Below are positions 52,548 to 62,191 of a stretch of 64,000 bases of DNA, piece after piece. Positions within the stretch are counted from its first letter, which is position 1. Each line of letters begins with the position of its first letter. The stretch covers positions 1 through 64,000 of the forward strand of contig SVEI01000007.1 in assembly GCA_015057445.1 (NCBI GenBank), read 5' to 3'. The stretch comes from Lachnospiraceae bacterium (lineage in GTDB: Bacteria; Bacillota; Clostridia; Lachnospirales; Lachnospiraceae). Under the pieces are notes generated by a model, which was not told where the DNA came from, made no database searches, and saw nothing but the letters and a program-made list of their open reading frames with translations. The position numbers were made by a program, and so were the translations under genes.

Positions 52548-53315
52548 ATGAAAAGACAGATGAAAAAGCTGGTGTTAGGGGTAGCACTTGCTTTAATGAC
52601 AATGTCACTTGTGGCATGTGACAAGGACAAAAAAGATGATGCAAAAACAGATGTGAAAGTGGAAGTAGGAGATGTTGAAACTGATGTAGAAGTGGAGACA
52701 GGAGATGTGGAAGCTGATGTAGATGTGGAAGTAGGAGATATTGAAACTGATGTAGAAGTGGAAACTGGAGATGTTAAGACTAATAGTAAAAAGATAACTA
52801 TAGATAAGTACGTAGGAGCTATAGGTAAGGATATTACGAAGGCAGGCTACCAGTATGTAGGTTATTCAGGAAGAGCTGGAAATTACGTAGTTCAGTACAT
52901 CATTTATGACATTGAGCCAGAGATTCAGAATGAATTTTATAAGCTTCAGGGCTCTAATATAGCTAAGATACTTATAAAAGATAACACTGTAGGGCTAGGA
53001 TATGAGCCTAATGGAGAAAAGTACAAATTTAATCTTACTGCAGGTTCTGTATATATGAATTTTGAGCTTGTTGGAAGCGAGCTTATTTTTGAACAGTACA
53101 GAGATATGGAACACAAAAAGATTAGAGAAATGGGAGAGCTACATTCTATTCCAATCATAAATCTTCAGGTGGATTATATGTATTGTTACGCAATTTTTGA
53201 TGAATCAGGAAGCGCAATTATTGAGACTGATAATTTTACAGAAGAGACAGCACAGGATATGTTGGCAAACTGTAAGGTTGTGGACTTTTATTACGAGTAC
53301 GGCTTGGCTGATTAA
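52548..53315 (+). CDS. Lipoprotein with acidic tandem repeats
   Basis: A 255-residue lipoprotein, lipobox LVAC. The linker after the lipid site (about residues 35-80) is a run of near-identical 10-residue units such as VEVGDVETDV and VEVETGDVEA, purely Val/Glu/Asp/Gly/Thr. A globular domain follows (KKITIDKYVGAIGKDITKAG to VVDFYYEYGLAD). The acidic run is probably a flexible spacer, and may change length by repeat slippage. Family not recognised. A CACCAGTG/CACTGGTG hairpin lies in the upstream gap. Confidence 0.7.
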   Translation: MKRQMKKLVLGVALALMTMSLVACDKDKKDDAKTDVKVEVGDVETDVEVETGDVEADVDVEVGDIETDVEVETGDVKTNSKKITIDKYVGAIGKDITKAGYQYVGYSGRAGNYVVQYIIYDIEPEIQNEFYKLQGSNIAKILIKDNTVGLGYEPNGEKYKFNLTAGSVYMNFELVGSELIFEQYRDMEHKKIREMGELHSIPIINLQVDYMYCYAIFDESGSAIIETDNFTEETAQDMLANCKVVDFYYEYGLAD

Positions 53316-53323
53316 TCACAATT

Positions 53324-54283
53324 CTAACTTAGTGCATCAAATAGGTGATTTTTAAATGAGGTGTATTCTGATATAGAGGATACGCCTCTTAATTTTTGTA
53401 TTAATGATGCATCAAGACAAAGATACTGATTCCAATAGGTCCACATTTCCTGCATCTTATGTAGAAAATGACGTTCCTTTGCAACAGTATTAATGTAAGT
53501 GTCAAAAACATCATCATGAAAATTGATAAACTCAGTTTTTGTAAGTTCTTGTCCACCTTTTAATACTCTAAATAAAGCAGGGTTTGATAAAGCACCACGA
53601 CCACACATAATACTTGAAATAAACGGAAAGTTCTTAACTATACGGTCTCTATCTTCTGTGGAGTTGACATTACCGTTATAACAAATCTTTATGTTATGTA
53701 AACCATCCCTCTGGCAATAATCTACTATCTTAAGTACCTTTGAAAACTCTTCTAGTCTAGGTTCACCACTGTAAAAATCGCTTCGGTATCTTGGATGTAT
53801 GGTGAGCTCATCTATAGGGTACTTTTTATAAACGTCAAGTAAGTCTTCAAAACTTGAGTTATCAGTTAATCCAAGTCTTGTTTTGACAGTGATTTTACAA
53901 TTCCATTTTTCTTTAAAAATAGTATCAAAAAATTCTTCCAATTTATGAAGGTCTGCAAGCATTCCTGAACCTTTTCCTTTAGATACTATAAGTTTTGCAG
54001 GACAACCAAGATTTAAATTAATTTCATTGTAGCCTAAGGATTCTAATATTTTTCCAACAGCAATAAAACCTATAGGATCCTTGGTTAGAATTTGTGGAAC
54101 CATAGGTATATCAGAGTTGTTTTCTTTGCATATTTCACTGTATTCTTTTGGCACTATAATAGGTTTTTCGTTTGGCTGAATAAAAGGTGCATATAATTTA
54201 TCTGCATATGGAAAGTGACGCCAAACAATTTGCCTGTATAAATAATCAGTAATGCCATCCATAGGGGCAAAATAGTAATTCAT
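53324..54283 (-). CDS. tRNA-dihydrouridine synthase
   Basis: A 319-residue flavin enzyme of the Dus family that reduces uridines in tRNA with NADPH. It has a TIM-barrel start (YYFAPMDGITDYLYRQI), the catalytic Cys94 in LNLGCPAK, and KGKGSGMLAD, and the FMN/tRNA block GNVNSTEDRDRI, then IMCGRGALSNPALF. Shorter DusC/DusB-like members end similarly. It converges on the lipoprotein gene with only eight bases between stops and no clear terminator. Confidence 0.88.
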   Translation of the reverse strand: MNYYFAPMDGITDYLYRQIVWRHFPYADKLYAPFIQPNEKPIIVPKEYSEICKENNSDIPMVPQILTKDPIGFIAVGKILESLGYNEINLNLGCPAKLIVSKGKGSGMLADLHKLEEFFDTIFKEKWNCKITVKTRLGLTDNSSFEDLLDVYKKYPIDELTIHPRYRSDFYSGEPRLEEFSKVLKIVDYCQRDGLHNIKICYNGNVNSTEDRDRIVKNFPFISSIMCGRGALSNPALFRVLKGGQELTKTEFINFHDDVFDTYINTVAKERHFLHKMQEMWTYWNQYLCLDASLIQKLRGVSSISEYTSFKNHLFDALS

Positions 54284-54426
54284 CTTTGTTCTCCTGATTG
54301 ATTGCTAAACATGAAATATAATACCATACCTCGTATAATTTTTCATCATGTAAAAATCCTGCTTGCTTAAATGTGTATTAATCGACTATAATTGACACAG
54401 ATTAATATCAAGAGAGGAGATTACTA

Positions 54427-56112
54427 ATGAAGAAGAAAAGTATTATATTTCTTATTTCAACAATTGTAATTGCAGCTATATTTATAGCGCTTACACTTAA
54501 TACTCCAGGTAGTGTAGATTTAGAAACCTACTCACCTAAGGTGTATTCAACTATAGGTGCTCTTTTACCACCTGTTATTGCAATTGTTCTTGCCCTTATT
54601 ACCAAGGAGGTGTACTCATCACTTTTTGTGGGAATTGTAGCTGGTGCACTTCTTTACGCAAATGGTAACTTAGAGCTTATGCTTAACACTATGCTTTATA
54701 ATGAGAATGGTGGTATGATTTACAAGCTGGCTGATAGCTGGAATGTAGGTATCCTTGTATTCCTTGTAATTCTTGGAATTATGGTTGCTCTTATGAATAA
54801 GGTGGGTGGCTCAGCTGCATTTGGTCAGTGGGCAGCATCTCACATTAAGAGCAGAGTTGGAGCACAGCTTGCAACTATGTTACTTGGTGTACTTATTTTT
54901 GTAGATGATTACTTTAACTGTCTTACTGTTGGTTCAGTTATGAGACCTGTAACCGACAGACATAATGTATCTCGTGCAAAGCTTGCGTACATTATTGATG
55001 CTACAGCAGCTCCAGTGTGTATTATTGCACCTGTATCAAGCTGGGCCGCAGCTGTAACATCATCCGTACCAGAGGGCTCAGATATCAATGGATTCTCTAT
55101 GTTTCTTCAGACAATTCCATACAACTTTTATGCCATAGGTACATTGTTTATGATTATTCTCATAACTACTATGAAGGTTGATTTTGGTCCTATGAAGCTT
55201 CATGAGAGAAATGCTATTCATAACAATGATTTATTTACTACTGCAGCTAGACCTTATGGTGATGTAGAGGATAATAAATCTATTCAGGTTGGAAAGGTTA
55301 TTGACCTTGTATTCCCTGTAATTGTACTTATTGTCTGTTGTATAATTGGAATGATCTATACTGGAGGATTCTTCCAAGGTGAAAGCTTTATAGATGCGTT
55401 TGCAAATGCAGATGCTTCTATGGGACTTGTATTCGGTAGTATGGTAACTCTTATTATTACATTCTGCTTCTATATGATTCGTGGAGTTATGACATTTAAG
55501 GAATTTACAGAATGTATTCCAGAAGGATTTAAGGCTATGGTTGCACCGATTCTTATTCTTACAATGGCTTGGACACTTTCAGGTATGACAGGACTTCTTG
55601 GAGCGGATATTTATGTTGAAGAATTAGTTGCAAACTCAGCTGGAGCATTAAAGATGTTCCTTCCATGTATTATCTTCCTTGTAGCAGTGTTCCTTGCTTT
55701 CTCAACTGGAACAAGCTGGGGAACATTTGGTATTCTTATACCTATAGTTTGTCCTGTATTTGCAGGAAAAGATATGCAGGAAATGCTTATTATATCTATA
55801 GCTGCATGTCTTTCGGGTGCAGTATGTGGTGACCACTGTTCACCTATATCAGATACTACAATTATGGCATCAGCTGGAGCACAGTCAGATCACGTAAATC
55901 ACGTATCTACACAGCTTCCATACGCATTGCTATCAGCATTTGTTTCATTTGCAGGTTTCCTTGTGGCAGGTGTTATCGGATACTTAACTAATAGTAAGAT
56001 GGCTCTTTGGTCACTTCCTATTGTTATGTTCCTTATGGTAGGAGTAATCTTTATAATTAAGAAGGTTACAAAAAATGACTTGCTTAGTGAGGAAAGACTA
56101 GAAGATTGTTAA
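54427..56112 (+). CDS. NhaC-family Na+/H+ antiporter
   Basis: A 561-residue protein with about 12 membrane helices. It shows NhaC-family features: LPPVIAIVLALITKEVYSSLF, FVDDYFNCLTVGSVMRPVTD, ATAAPVCIIAPVSSWAAA, FSTGTSWGTFGILIPI and GDHCSPISDTTIMASAGA. These proteins exchange sodium, or organic acids such as malate/lactate, for protons. AGAGAGGAGA precedes the ATG. It stands alone and ends at a terminator. The exchanged solute is not predictable. Confidence 0.9.
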   Translation: MKKKSIIFLISTIVIAAIFIALTLNTPGSVDLETYSPKVYSTIGALLPPVIAIVLALITKEVYSSLFVGIVAGALLYANGNLELMLNTMLYNENGGMIYKLADSWNVGILVFLVILGIMVALMNKVGGSAAFGQWAASHIKSRVGAQLATMLLGVLIFVDDYFNCLTVGSVMRPVTDRHNVSRAKLAYIIDATAAPVCIIAPVSSWAAAVTSSVPEGSDINGFSMFLQTIPYNFYAIGTLFMIILITTMKVDFGPMKLHERNAIHNNDLFTTAARPYGDVEDNKSIQVGKVIDLVFPVIVLIVCCIIGMIYTGGFFQGESFIDAFANADASMGLVFGSMVTLIITFCFYMIRGVMTFKEFTECIPEGFKAMVAPILILTMAWTLSGMTGLLGADIYVEELVANSAGALKMFLPCIIFLVAVFLAFSTGTSWGTFGILIPIVCPVFAGKDMQEMLIISIAACLSGAVCGDHCSPISDTTIMASAGAQSDHVNHVSTQLPYALLSAFVSFAGFLVAGVIGYLTNSKMALWSLPIVMFLMVGVIFIIKKVTKNDLLSEERLEDC

Positions 56113-56162
56113 TTTATATTAATAGAGATATAAATTTATCTATAATTTGAATATTTTATAAA

Positions 56163-56202
56163 GCAATACCTGTAACTGCGTTTTGGTTACAGGTATTGTT
56201 TG
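56163..56202 (+). terminator. Terminator after the NhaC gene
   Basis: GCAATACCTGTAAC pairs with GTTACAGGTATTGT, then TTTG; the T-run is short. Confidence 0.7.
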
Positions 56203-56220
56203 TGAAAAAATGAAAAAGAG

Positions 56221-57177
56221 ATGAATGAAGTTATGAATAATACAGATAAAAAATTACAGACACGTAATTCAGCCATATTAATATTTACATCTTTTGTATG
56301 GGGTATATCATTTGTGGCACAAAGTGAGGGTGGAGATGCTATAGGGCCACTATCCTTTAACAGTATCCGTTCTATTATAGGCTCCCTGGTTTTGATGCTA
56401 TGTATTGTAATCTTTGATAAGATTGGGATACTTACTAAAAAGCCAGAAACTAAAGAACAGAAGAGAACCCTTCTTCTCGGTGGGGTTCTATGTGGATTTG
56501 CTCTTTGTATAGCCACAAATCTTCAGCAGCTTGCTATAAGCATAGGAGCTCCAGTTGGAAAGGCAGGATTTTTAACTGCCTGTTATATACTATTGGTTCC
56601 AATATTGGGAATATTTCTTAAGAGAAAATGTGGAATCAATGTTTGGATAGGAGTAGTGATTGCAGTTGTAGGACTATATCTTTTGTGCATAGATGGAGAG
56701 TTTGTTATTAAGACACCAGATATTTTACTTATGCTGTGTGCATTATGCTTTTCGTTTCACATAATGATTATAGACCATTTTACTCCAATGGTTGATGGTT
56801 TTAGAATGTCCTGTATTCAGTTTATGGTTACAGGAATTATAACTGCTATTCCTATGTATTTCTTTGAGATAAAGGGTGACTTTAAAGGTTGGCTAGGTGG
56901 TTTTGGAAATCTAGACGCCTGGATACCACTTTTGTATGCAGCAATATTTTCCTGTGCAGTTGGATACACCCTGCAGATAATAGGACAGAAAGGGCTGAAT
57001 CCAGCTATAGCATCCTTACTGATGAGCCTAGAATCAGTATTCTCTGTACTAGCTGGTTGGGTGTTATTAAAAGAAAAGCTTAGTCAGAAGGAGCTATTAG
57101 GATGTATGCTTATATTTGTGGCGGTAGTGTTGGCACAGCTTCCTAGCAAAAAAACTGATGGGAAAGCTTGTGATTAA
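56221..57177 (+). CDS. EamA/DMT-family transporter
   Basis: A 318-residue membrane protein with ten helices in two EamA halves (about residues 14-150 and 160-310): SAILIFTSFVWGISFVAQSE opens the first, GLNPAIASLLMSLESVFSVL marks the second. Such proteins move metabolites or amino acids across the membrane; specificity unknown. Its ATG follows a weak AAAAAGAG site directly, so a nearby later ATG is possible. It follows the NhaC terminator by few bases. Confidence 0.88.
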   Translation: MNEVMNNTDKKLQTRNSAILIFTSFVWGISFVAQSEGGDAIGPLSFNSIRSIIGSLVLMLCIVIFDKIGILTKKPETKEQKRTLLLGGVLCGFALCIATNLQQLAISIGAPVGKAGFLTACYILLVPILGIFLKRKCGINVWIGVVIAVVGLYLLCIDGEFVIKTPDILLMLCALCFSFHIMIIDHFTPMVDGFRMSCIQFMVTGIITAIPMYFFEIKGDFKGWLGGFGNLDAWIPLLYAAIFSCAVGYTLQIIGQKGLNPAIASLLMSLESVFSVLAGWVLLKEKLSQKELLGCMLIFVAVVLAQLPSKKTDGKACD

Positions 57178-57249
57178 TATGAATTTTGTGTATTTTGTAT
57201 ATAAAAACTAAAAAATATAAAAAAATATGTGTCATTTGCATAATTTTTC

Positions 57250-57278
57250 TTGAATATATATGTCATATAGAGTACAAT
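57250..57278 (+). promoter_or_regulatory. Promoter of the EF-G-like gene
   Basis: TTGAAT, 17 bases, TACAAT. The start of transcription would be near 57285, putting the following hairpin in the mRNA leader. Confidence 0.75.
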
Positions 57279-57302
57279 TGTACATAGGAACTTTATTGAC
57301 GC

Positions 57303-57363
57303 TGCACCTAGACTTTGACAACCCCATATAAGTTGGTTGAGAAGAGGAATAGGTGCATTTTTT
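57303..57363 (+). terminator. Attenuator-like terminator in the EF-G-like leader
   Basis: TGCACCTA and TAGGTGCA form an outer stem around an inner CAACC/GGTTG hairpin, followed by six T. It lies between the promoter and the gene, so it may control transcription by attenuation rather than end the upstream transporter gene. Confidence 0.65.
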
Positions 57364-57418
57364 GCATTATATGCAAAGAAATAAGTAACTTAATAATTAG
57401 AATCAGGAGGTAGCTAGC

Positions 57419-59509
57419 ATGAATGTTTACACAACGGACAAGATTAGAAACGTAGTTTTATTAGGCCATAGTGGATGTGGAAAGACAAGTTTAGTGGAGT
57501 CTATGGCTTATCTGGCAGGTATTACCAATCGTATGGGTAAAGTTGAAGATGGTAATACGGTAAGTGATTTTGGTAAAGAAGAACAGAAAAGACAGATTTC
57601 AATTAGTACCTCTGTGGTTCCTATAGAGTGGAATGGTGTTAAAATTAATGTTCTTGATACACCAGGTTATTTTGATTTTATCGGCGAGGTTGAGCAGGCT
57701 ATAAGTGCAGCAGATGCAGCTATTATCGTTGTAAATGGTAAGGCTGGTGTAGAAGCTGGTACAGAGCGAGCTTGGGAGCTATGTGAGAAGTATAAGCTTC
57801 CACGTATGATTTATGTTACTGGTATGGACGCTGACAATGCATCCTTTAAGAATGTTGTAGAGAAGCTTACTGAGATGTATGGTAAGAAGATTGCTCCGTT
57901 CCATTTTCCAATTAGAGAGAATGAAAAGTTTGTAGGTTACATAAATGTAATCAGTGAAACTGGTAATCGCTGGGAAGGAAAAGACGTTGTAGAATGTGAT
58001 ATTCCTGATTATTCTAGAGAAAATCTTGACCTTTACAGAGAAACATTGCTAGAGGCAGTTGCTGAAACTAGTGAAGAGTTTATGGATAGATACTTTAGTG
58101 GAGATACTTTCTCGGAGATGGAAATTCGTGCAGCTCTTCGTACAAATGTTATCGGAAGTAGCTTAGTTCCTATTTCTATGGGCTCTAATACGCTTTGCCA
58201 AGGTACATTTACACTTATTGATGATATCGTTAAGTATTTTCCAAGTCCTGAGAATAAGGAAATTGCAGGATTTAATATGAAGACCAATGAGGTGTTTGAG
58301 GCAAATTATGACTTTGCTAAAGCTAAGTCTGCATATGTATTTAAGACTATTGTAGATCCATTTATTGGTAAATACTCACTCATTAAGGTTTGTTCAGGTG
58401 TATTTAAATCTGATGATGTTATATACAATAAGGACAAGGATATAGAGGAGAAGGTTAACAAGCTTTATGTGCTTCAGGGTGGTAAGGCTATTGAGGTTCC
58501 AGAGCTTCATGCAGGAGATATTGGTGCTATTGCCAAGCTTACAGCTGCTAGAACCGGTAATACTCTTTCCACAAAGGCTTGTGTAATTGAGTATGGTAAG
58601 TTTGAGATATCTAAGCCATATACCTTTATGAGATATAAGGTTCCTAATAAGAACAATATCGATAAGGTAGCACAGTCACTTCAGAAGATGACTCATGAGG
58701 ACCAAACTCTTAAGGTTGTAAATGATGCTGAGAATAAGCAGCTTCTTCTCTATGGTATTGGTGAGAAGCAGTTAGAGATTGTACAGAGCAGACTTCAGAA
58801 TGAGTATAAGTGTGAGATAGAGCTTTCTAAGCCAAAGATAGCATTTAAAGAAACTATTAAGAAAAACTCTGATGTTGAGTACAAGTATAAGAAACAGTCT
58901 GGTGGACATGGTCAGTATGGACACGTTAAGATGAGATTTGCACCTTTAGGTGAGACTGATAAGGCTTATGAGTTTAGTCAGGAAGTTGTTGGTGGAGCAG
59001 TTCCTAAGAACTTCTTCCCAGCAGTAGAAAAGGGTATTCAGGAGGCATGTGAGAGAGGTCCTCTTGCTGCTTATCCGGTTGTAGGCATTAGCGCAGTATT
59101 ATATGATGGTTCTTATCATGCAGTAGACTCTTCAGAAATGGCATTTAAGAAGGCAGCTTCACAGGCATTAAAGAAGGGTATTATGGAGGCAGGTCCGGTT
59201 CTTTTAGAGCCTATTATGAACCTTAAGGTGGTAGTTCCAGAGAAGTACACTGGAGATGTTATGGGTGACTTAAATAAACGTCGTGGTAGAGTACTGGGAA
59301 TGAATCCTGCTGGAAAGGGCAAGCAGCAGATAGAGGCTGATATTCCAATGATGGAACTTACAGGATACTGTACAATTCTTCGTGCTATGACAGGTGGTAG
59401 AGGAGACTACTCATATGAGTTTGTGAGATATGAACAAGTACCTAGTGACATCCAGAAGGCGGAAGTAGAGGCAAGAGCTGCTAAGGTTGCAGAAAATAGT
59501 GAAGATTAG
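57419..59509 (+). CDS. EF-G-like translation GTPase
   Basis: A 696-residue five-domain GTPase of the EF-G family. G1 is GHSGCGKTS (16-24), the switch I/G2 region EEQKRQISISTS replaces the usual RGITI form, G3 is DTPGYFDF, but G4 reads TGMD where EF-G has NKMD; domain IV (GGHGQYGHV, RRGRVLGMNPAGKGK) and domain V follow. These differences fit the paralogous EF-G II group rather than the housekeeping FusA. Its function is uncertain: ribosome-related or regulatory. An attenuator-like leader precedes it. Confidence 0.88.
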   Translation: MNVYTTDKIRNVVLLGHSGCGKTSLVESMAYLAGITNRMGKVEDGNTVSDFGKEEQKRQISISTSVVPIEWNGVKINVLDTPGYFDFIGEVEQAISAADAAIIVVNGKAGVEAGTERAWELCEKYKLPRMIYVTGMDADNASFKNVVEKLTEMYGKKIAPFHFPIRENEKFVGYINVISETGNRWEGKDVVECDIPDYSRENLDLYRETLLEAVAETSEEFMDRYFSGDTFSEMEIRAALRTNVIGSSLVPISMGSNTLCQGTFTLIDDIVKYFPSPENKEIAGFNMKTNEVFEANYDFAKAKSAYVFKTIVDPFIGKYSLIKVCSGVFKSDDVIYNKDKDIEEKVNKLYVLQGGKAIEVPELHAGDIGAIAKLTAARTGNTLSTKACVIEYGKFEISKPYTFMRYKVPNKNNIDKVAQSLQKMTHEDQTLKVVNDAENKQLLLYGIGEKQLEIVQSRLQNEYKCEIELSKPKIAFKETIKKNSDVEYKYKKQSGGHGQYGHVKMRFAPLGETDKAYEFSQEVVGGAVPKNFFPAVEKGIQEACERGPLAAYPVVGISAVLYDGSYHAVDSSEMAFKKAASQALKKGIMEAGPVLLEPIMNLKVVVPEKYTGDVMGDLNKRRGRVLGMNPAGKGKQQIEADIPMMELTGYCTILRAMTGGRGDYSYEFVRYEQVPSDIQKAEVEARAAKVAENSED

Positions 59510-59548
59510 TATTAACAACACAGATAGATACATAAATTGCTAGTTTAC

Positions 59549-59587
59549 ATAACACAGCATTGATTCTTCAATGCTGTGTTATTTTTA
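59549..59587 (+). terminator. Terminator after the EF-G-like gene
   Basis: AACACAGCATTG and CAATGCTGTGTT pair around a six-base loop, then ATTTTTATG. Confidence 0.85.
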
Positions 59588-59597
59588 TGATTAATAT

Positions 59598-60218
59598 TTA
59601 GGTGTTTTTCATAATAACGGAAGCTACACATTCACTTGCGTTCTCGCAGGCGTCTGAGCAAGCTTCAAAACAATCATAGATTTCTCTCCATGATATAGTT
59701 TCAAGTACATCAGTTGTATTCTGAGTTAGCTCTCTCATAGAAGATAGATACAGTTTGTCGCATTCTTCTTCTACATCGTTAACTGCAACGATTAGTTGAT
59801 GTATGTCCTTTGATTTTTTGAAGTTTTCAAGTGCACCCATTATTTCGCACAGATATTCACAGGATTTAACAATTTTCTTTGCAAAGTCTATGGCGGAAGG
59901 TGTAACAGTTTTAATGTTAAATATGTAGAACTTTTGGAGTATTTCTTCTACCATATCAGTTACATCGTCAAGCTTATGACTTAGCATATCAAGGTCTTCT
60001 CTATCGACGGGAGTTACAAAGGCTTTGGCAAGTGCTGCGGCCATCTCATGTTTTTTTATATCAGCGTTGTGTTCAATGATATGCATCTCATCTAGCATTT
60101 TATTAATATTATCAGGATTATAATTTTCAAGACATTCTACCAGATAAGAAGCTGCATTTTTAGCAAGAGATGTGCTCATAGCAAAATTTTCAAAATAAAA
60201 CTTATCGCTTTTTGACAT
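59598..60218 (-). CDS. DUF47 (PhoU-like) phosphate transport regulator
   Basis: A 206-residue all-helical protein of the DUF47/PhoU-like group. It has repeated metal-binding helical motifs such as MHIIEHNADIKKHEM and KLDDVTDMVEEILQKFYIF, and VNDVEEECDKLYLS. These proteins are almost always encoded next to PiT phosphate carriers and are thought to regulate them. Here it is 66 bases after the frameshifted PiT gene, on the same strand. Confidence 0.88.
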   Translation of the reverse strand: MSKSDKFYFENFAMSTSLAKNAASYLVECLENYNPDNINKMLDEMHIIEHNADIKKHEMAAALAKAFVTPVDREDLDMLSHKLDDVTDMVEEILQKFYIFNIKTVTPSAIDFAKKIVKSCEYLCEIMGALENFKKSKDIHQLIVAVNDVEEECDKLYLSSMRELTQNTTDVLETISWREIYDCFEACSDACENASECVASVIMKNT

Positions 60219-60284
60219 GATATATATCCTTTCTATAAATAATAATTATTTACTAAATTCAAAATTTGATTGTTGTTAACTGGT

Positions 60285-61335
60285 TTATGTGAATATAAAC
60301 ATAAATAACTTTGTCATCAAAAATCCTACCAAACCACAGCCAGGAAATGTAAGAATCCAGGTTAGTACCATTTCTTTTACTACACCAAAATTGATGGCTG
60401 AAACTCTTTTTACAGCACCAACACCCATAATAGATGTAGTTTTAGCATGGGTTGTTGAAACTGGGAGACTAAAGGTTGAGCAGAAGAAAAGGGAAATGGC
60501 AGCGGCAATGTCTGCTGAGAATCCCTGATATTTTTCAAGCTTGACCATATCCATTCCAACGGATTTAATTATTTTCTTACCACCCATAGCAGTTCCGGCA
60601 GCCATAACAACGGAACAGATTATCATTAGCCACATTGGTATATGAATATCTGCAGGAAGGGATTGCCCCTGAGACATATAAACACATAGGAGTACAACAC
60701 CCATGAATTTCTGACCATCTTGTGCTCCATGCATGAATGCCATCGACGCAGCTCCAACAATCTGGGCACCACGGAAGAAAGGATCCGTCTTAGGGCGGTT
60801 TGCGTTATAAAACAATTTGGTGACAAGTTTACATACTAACCAACCAAGTCCAAATCCTAGACCTACGGAAATACCAATACCATATATAACCTTAATCCAT
60901 TCAGAGCTATTTACACCTTCAAAACCATTATGTATTGCTATGGCACTGCCTGTAAGACCAGCTAAGTGCATGGCTTTCGCTGGTAGGTATACCGAATACC
61001 CAGGCTATAGTAGCCCACAAGACTATGGCAAATAAAGCAGCACTTAGTGCTATAATTGCCAGATTTGAGTCAGAACCGAAATCAACCATCTTAGTAACAG
61101 TTTCCGCCACTGTGGCATTTATAAGAGTCATTACAAATACTCCTAGAAAGTTAAATACTGCTGCCATAATGATTGCGGACCTTGGATTCATACACCTAGT
61201 AACTACGCAGGTAGCTATGGCATTTGGAGCATCTGTCCATCCATTAACTAATATGACACCTAAGGTTAATGTTACGGCGAGAAACAGAAGGGGATTACCT
61301 GTCATCTGATTCCAAAAAACTATAATTGAATCCAT
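60285..61335 (-). pseudogene. Inorganic phosphate transporter PiT, frameshifted
   Basis: Two abutting reading frames together form one PiT protein of about 350 residues. The first, starting MDSIIVFWNQMTGNPLLFL, runs through the PiT signature ILVNGWTDAPNAIATCVVT to GIPTSESHA and then leaves frame; the second, from LAGLTGSAIAIHNGFEG, carries the rest, including FFCSTFSLPVSTTHAKTTSI. At the junction (near 60961-60971) two bases are missing compared with the expected SHALLAGLTG. Either a sequencing or assembly error, or a real loss of function. The start was chosen by AGAAAGGAA. The intact carrier would import phosphate. Confidence 0.85.
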
Positions 61336-61614
61336 AAAAATTCCTTTCTGAATAATTAATGATTGTAACAACATTTGTACTGTACATTTGAAATAAGTTG
61401 TCTATTAGGTACCATTCTTGAAATATAAACTACAATTTCAACTGTATTATATTATGTATAAGGTTAAGATGGGGCAAAGAAATAAAAGTAAAAAAGTGGT
61501 TAAAAAGCGAAATTATTAATACTTTTTGATTTGGCGGGAGTTTTTTTGGACATTGAGTCGGTTAAAATTTCTACATAAGCCGAAAACGGGTAAAAAGAAA
61601 GAGAGGAATATATA
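61336..61614. other. Intergenic region between PiT and the coiled-coil gene
   Basis: AT-rich, with no gene. It should hold the PiT promoter on the minus strand and the promoter of the next gene on the plus strand; a T7 run after GGCGGGAG and an AAGCCGAAAACGGG stretch near 61515-61590 stand out, but I assign no role. Confidence 0.4.
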
Positions 61615-62034
61615 ATGAACAAGAGAATTGATAAGAATCAGGAATTGGCGAGTACAGAGAGAATTACAACAACATTTGATAGGGAGAATATTGATATTAA
61701 GAGATTTGCGAGACAGCAGATGGAATTTTATAGAGATGTGAAGCAACATATCTATAATTTGAAGATAGATATAGCTGAGATAGGATCTGATATTGAAGAT
61801 ATTCTTTATAGAATCGAATGTGAAAATTACAAGTCATTAGATAGTTATAAGGTATTTAAAGAGTTGAAGATGCTTAGGAATCTTAAAAAGTCTAAGGAGA
61901 GAGAATTGGAATGTTGTGTGGAGATGACTAGAAAGATAGACTGCGATAGATTAGCCAAAATTCTTGAGAATAGTTACAGCAAGGTGTTTATAGATAGTAT
62001 CCAGGAAATAAAGGCGGAATCTGACGTGGCTTAA
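61615..62034 (+). CDS. Hypothetical helical protein
   Basis: A 139-residue, highly charged protein without signal peptide or membrane segment. Two long helical stretches (about 28-70 and 77-125), e.g. QQMEFYRDVKQHIYNL and LRNLKKSKERELECC, suggest a coiled-coil. I recognise no family. GAGAGGAATAT precedes the ATG. It is followed by about 150 bases of promoter-like DNA before the flavodiiron gene, so the link between the two is unclear. Confidence 0.6.
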   Translation: MNKRIDKNQELASTERITTTFDRENIDIKRFARQQMEFYRDVKQHIYNLKIDIAEIGSDIEDILYRIECENYKSLDSYKVFKELKMLRNLKKSKERELECCVEMTRKIDCDRLAKILENSYSKVFIDSIQEIKAESDVA

Positions 62035-62191
62035 AAGCATTGTAATAATAAACCAGTATTTTCCACTGAATTTTAGAAAAAATGTGTTTAATTGTGAAGA
62101 AAAATTAATTAAAATATGGTAGTATAGTGATGTTGGAATGGTATTTATACTGTTTTGATATTATGTAAACTAAAAGAAAGAGGTAACTGGT

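Noticed and set aside
60955-60975. Programmed ribosomal frameshifting in the PiT gene
   Set aside because: No standard slippery heptamer or downstream stimulatory structure is evident, and PiT carriers are not known to use frameshifting; an indel is simpler.
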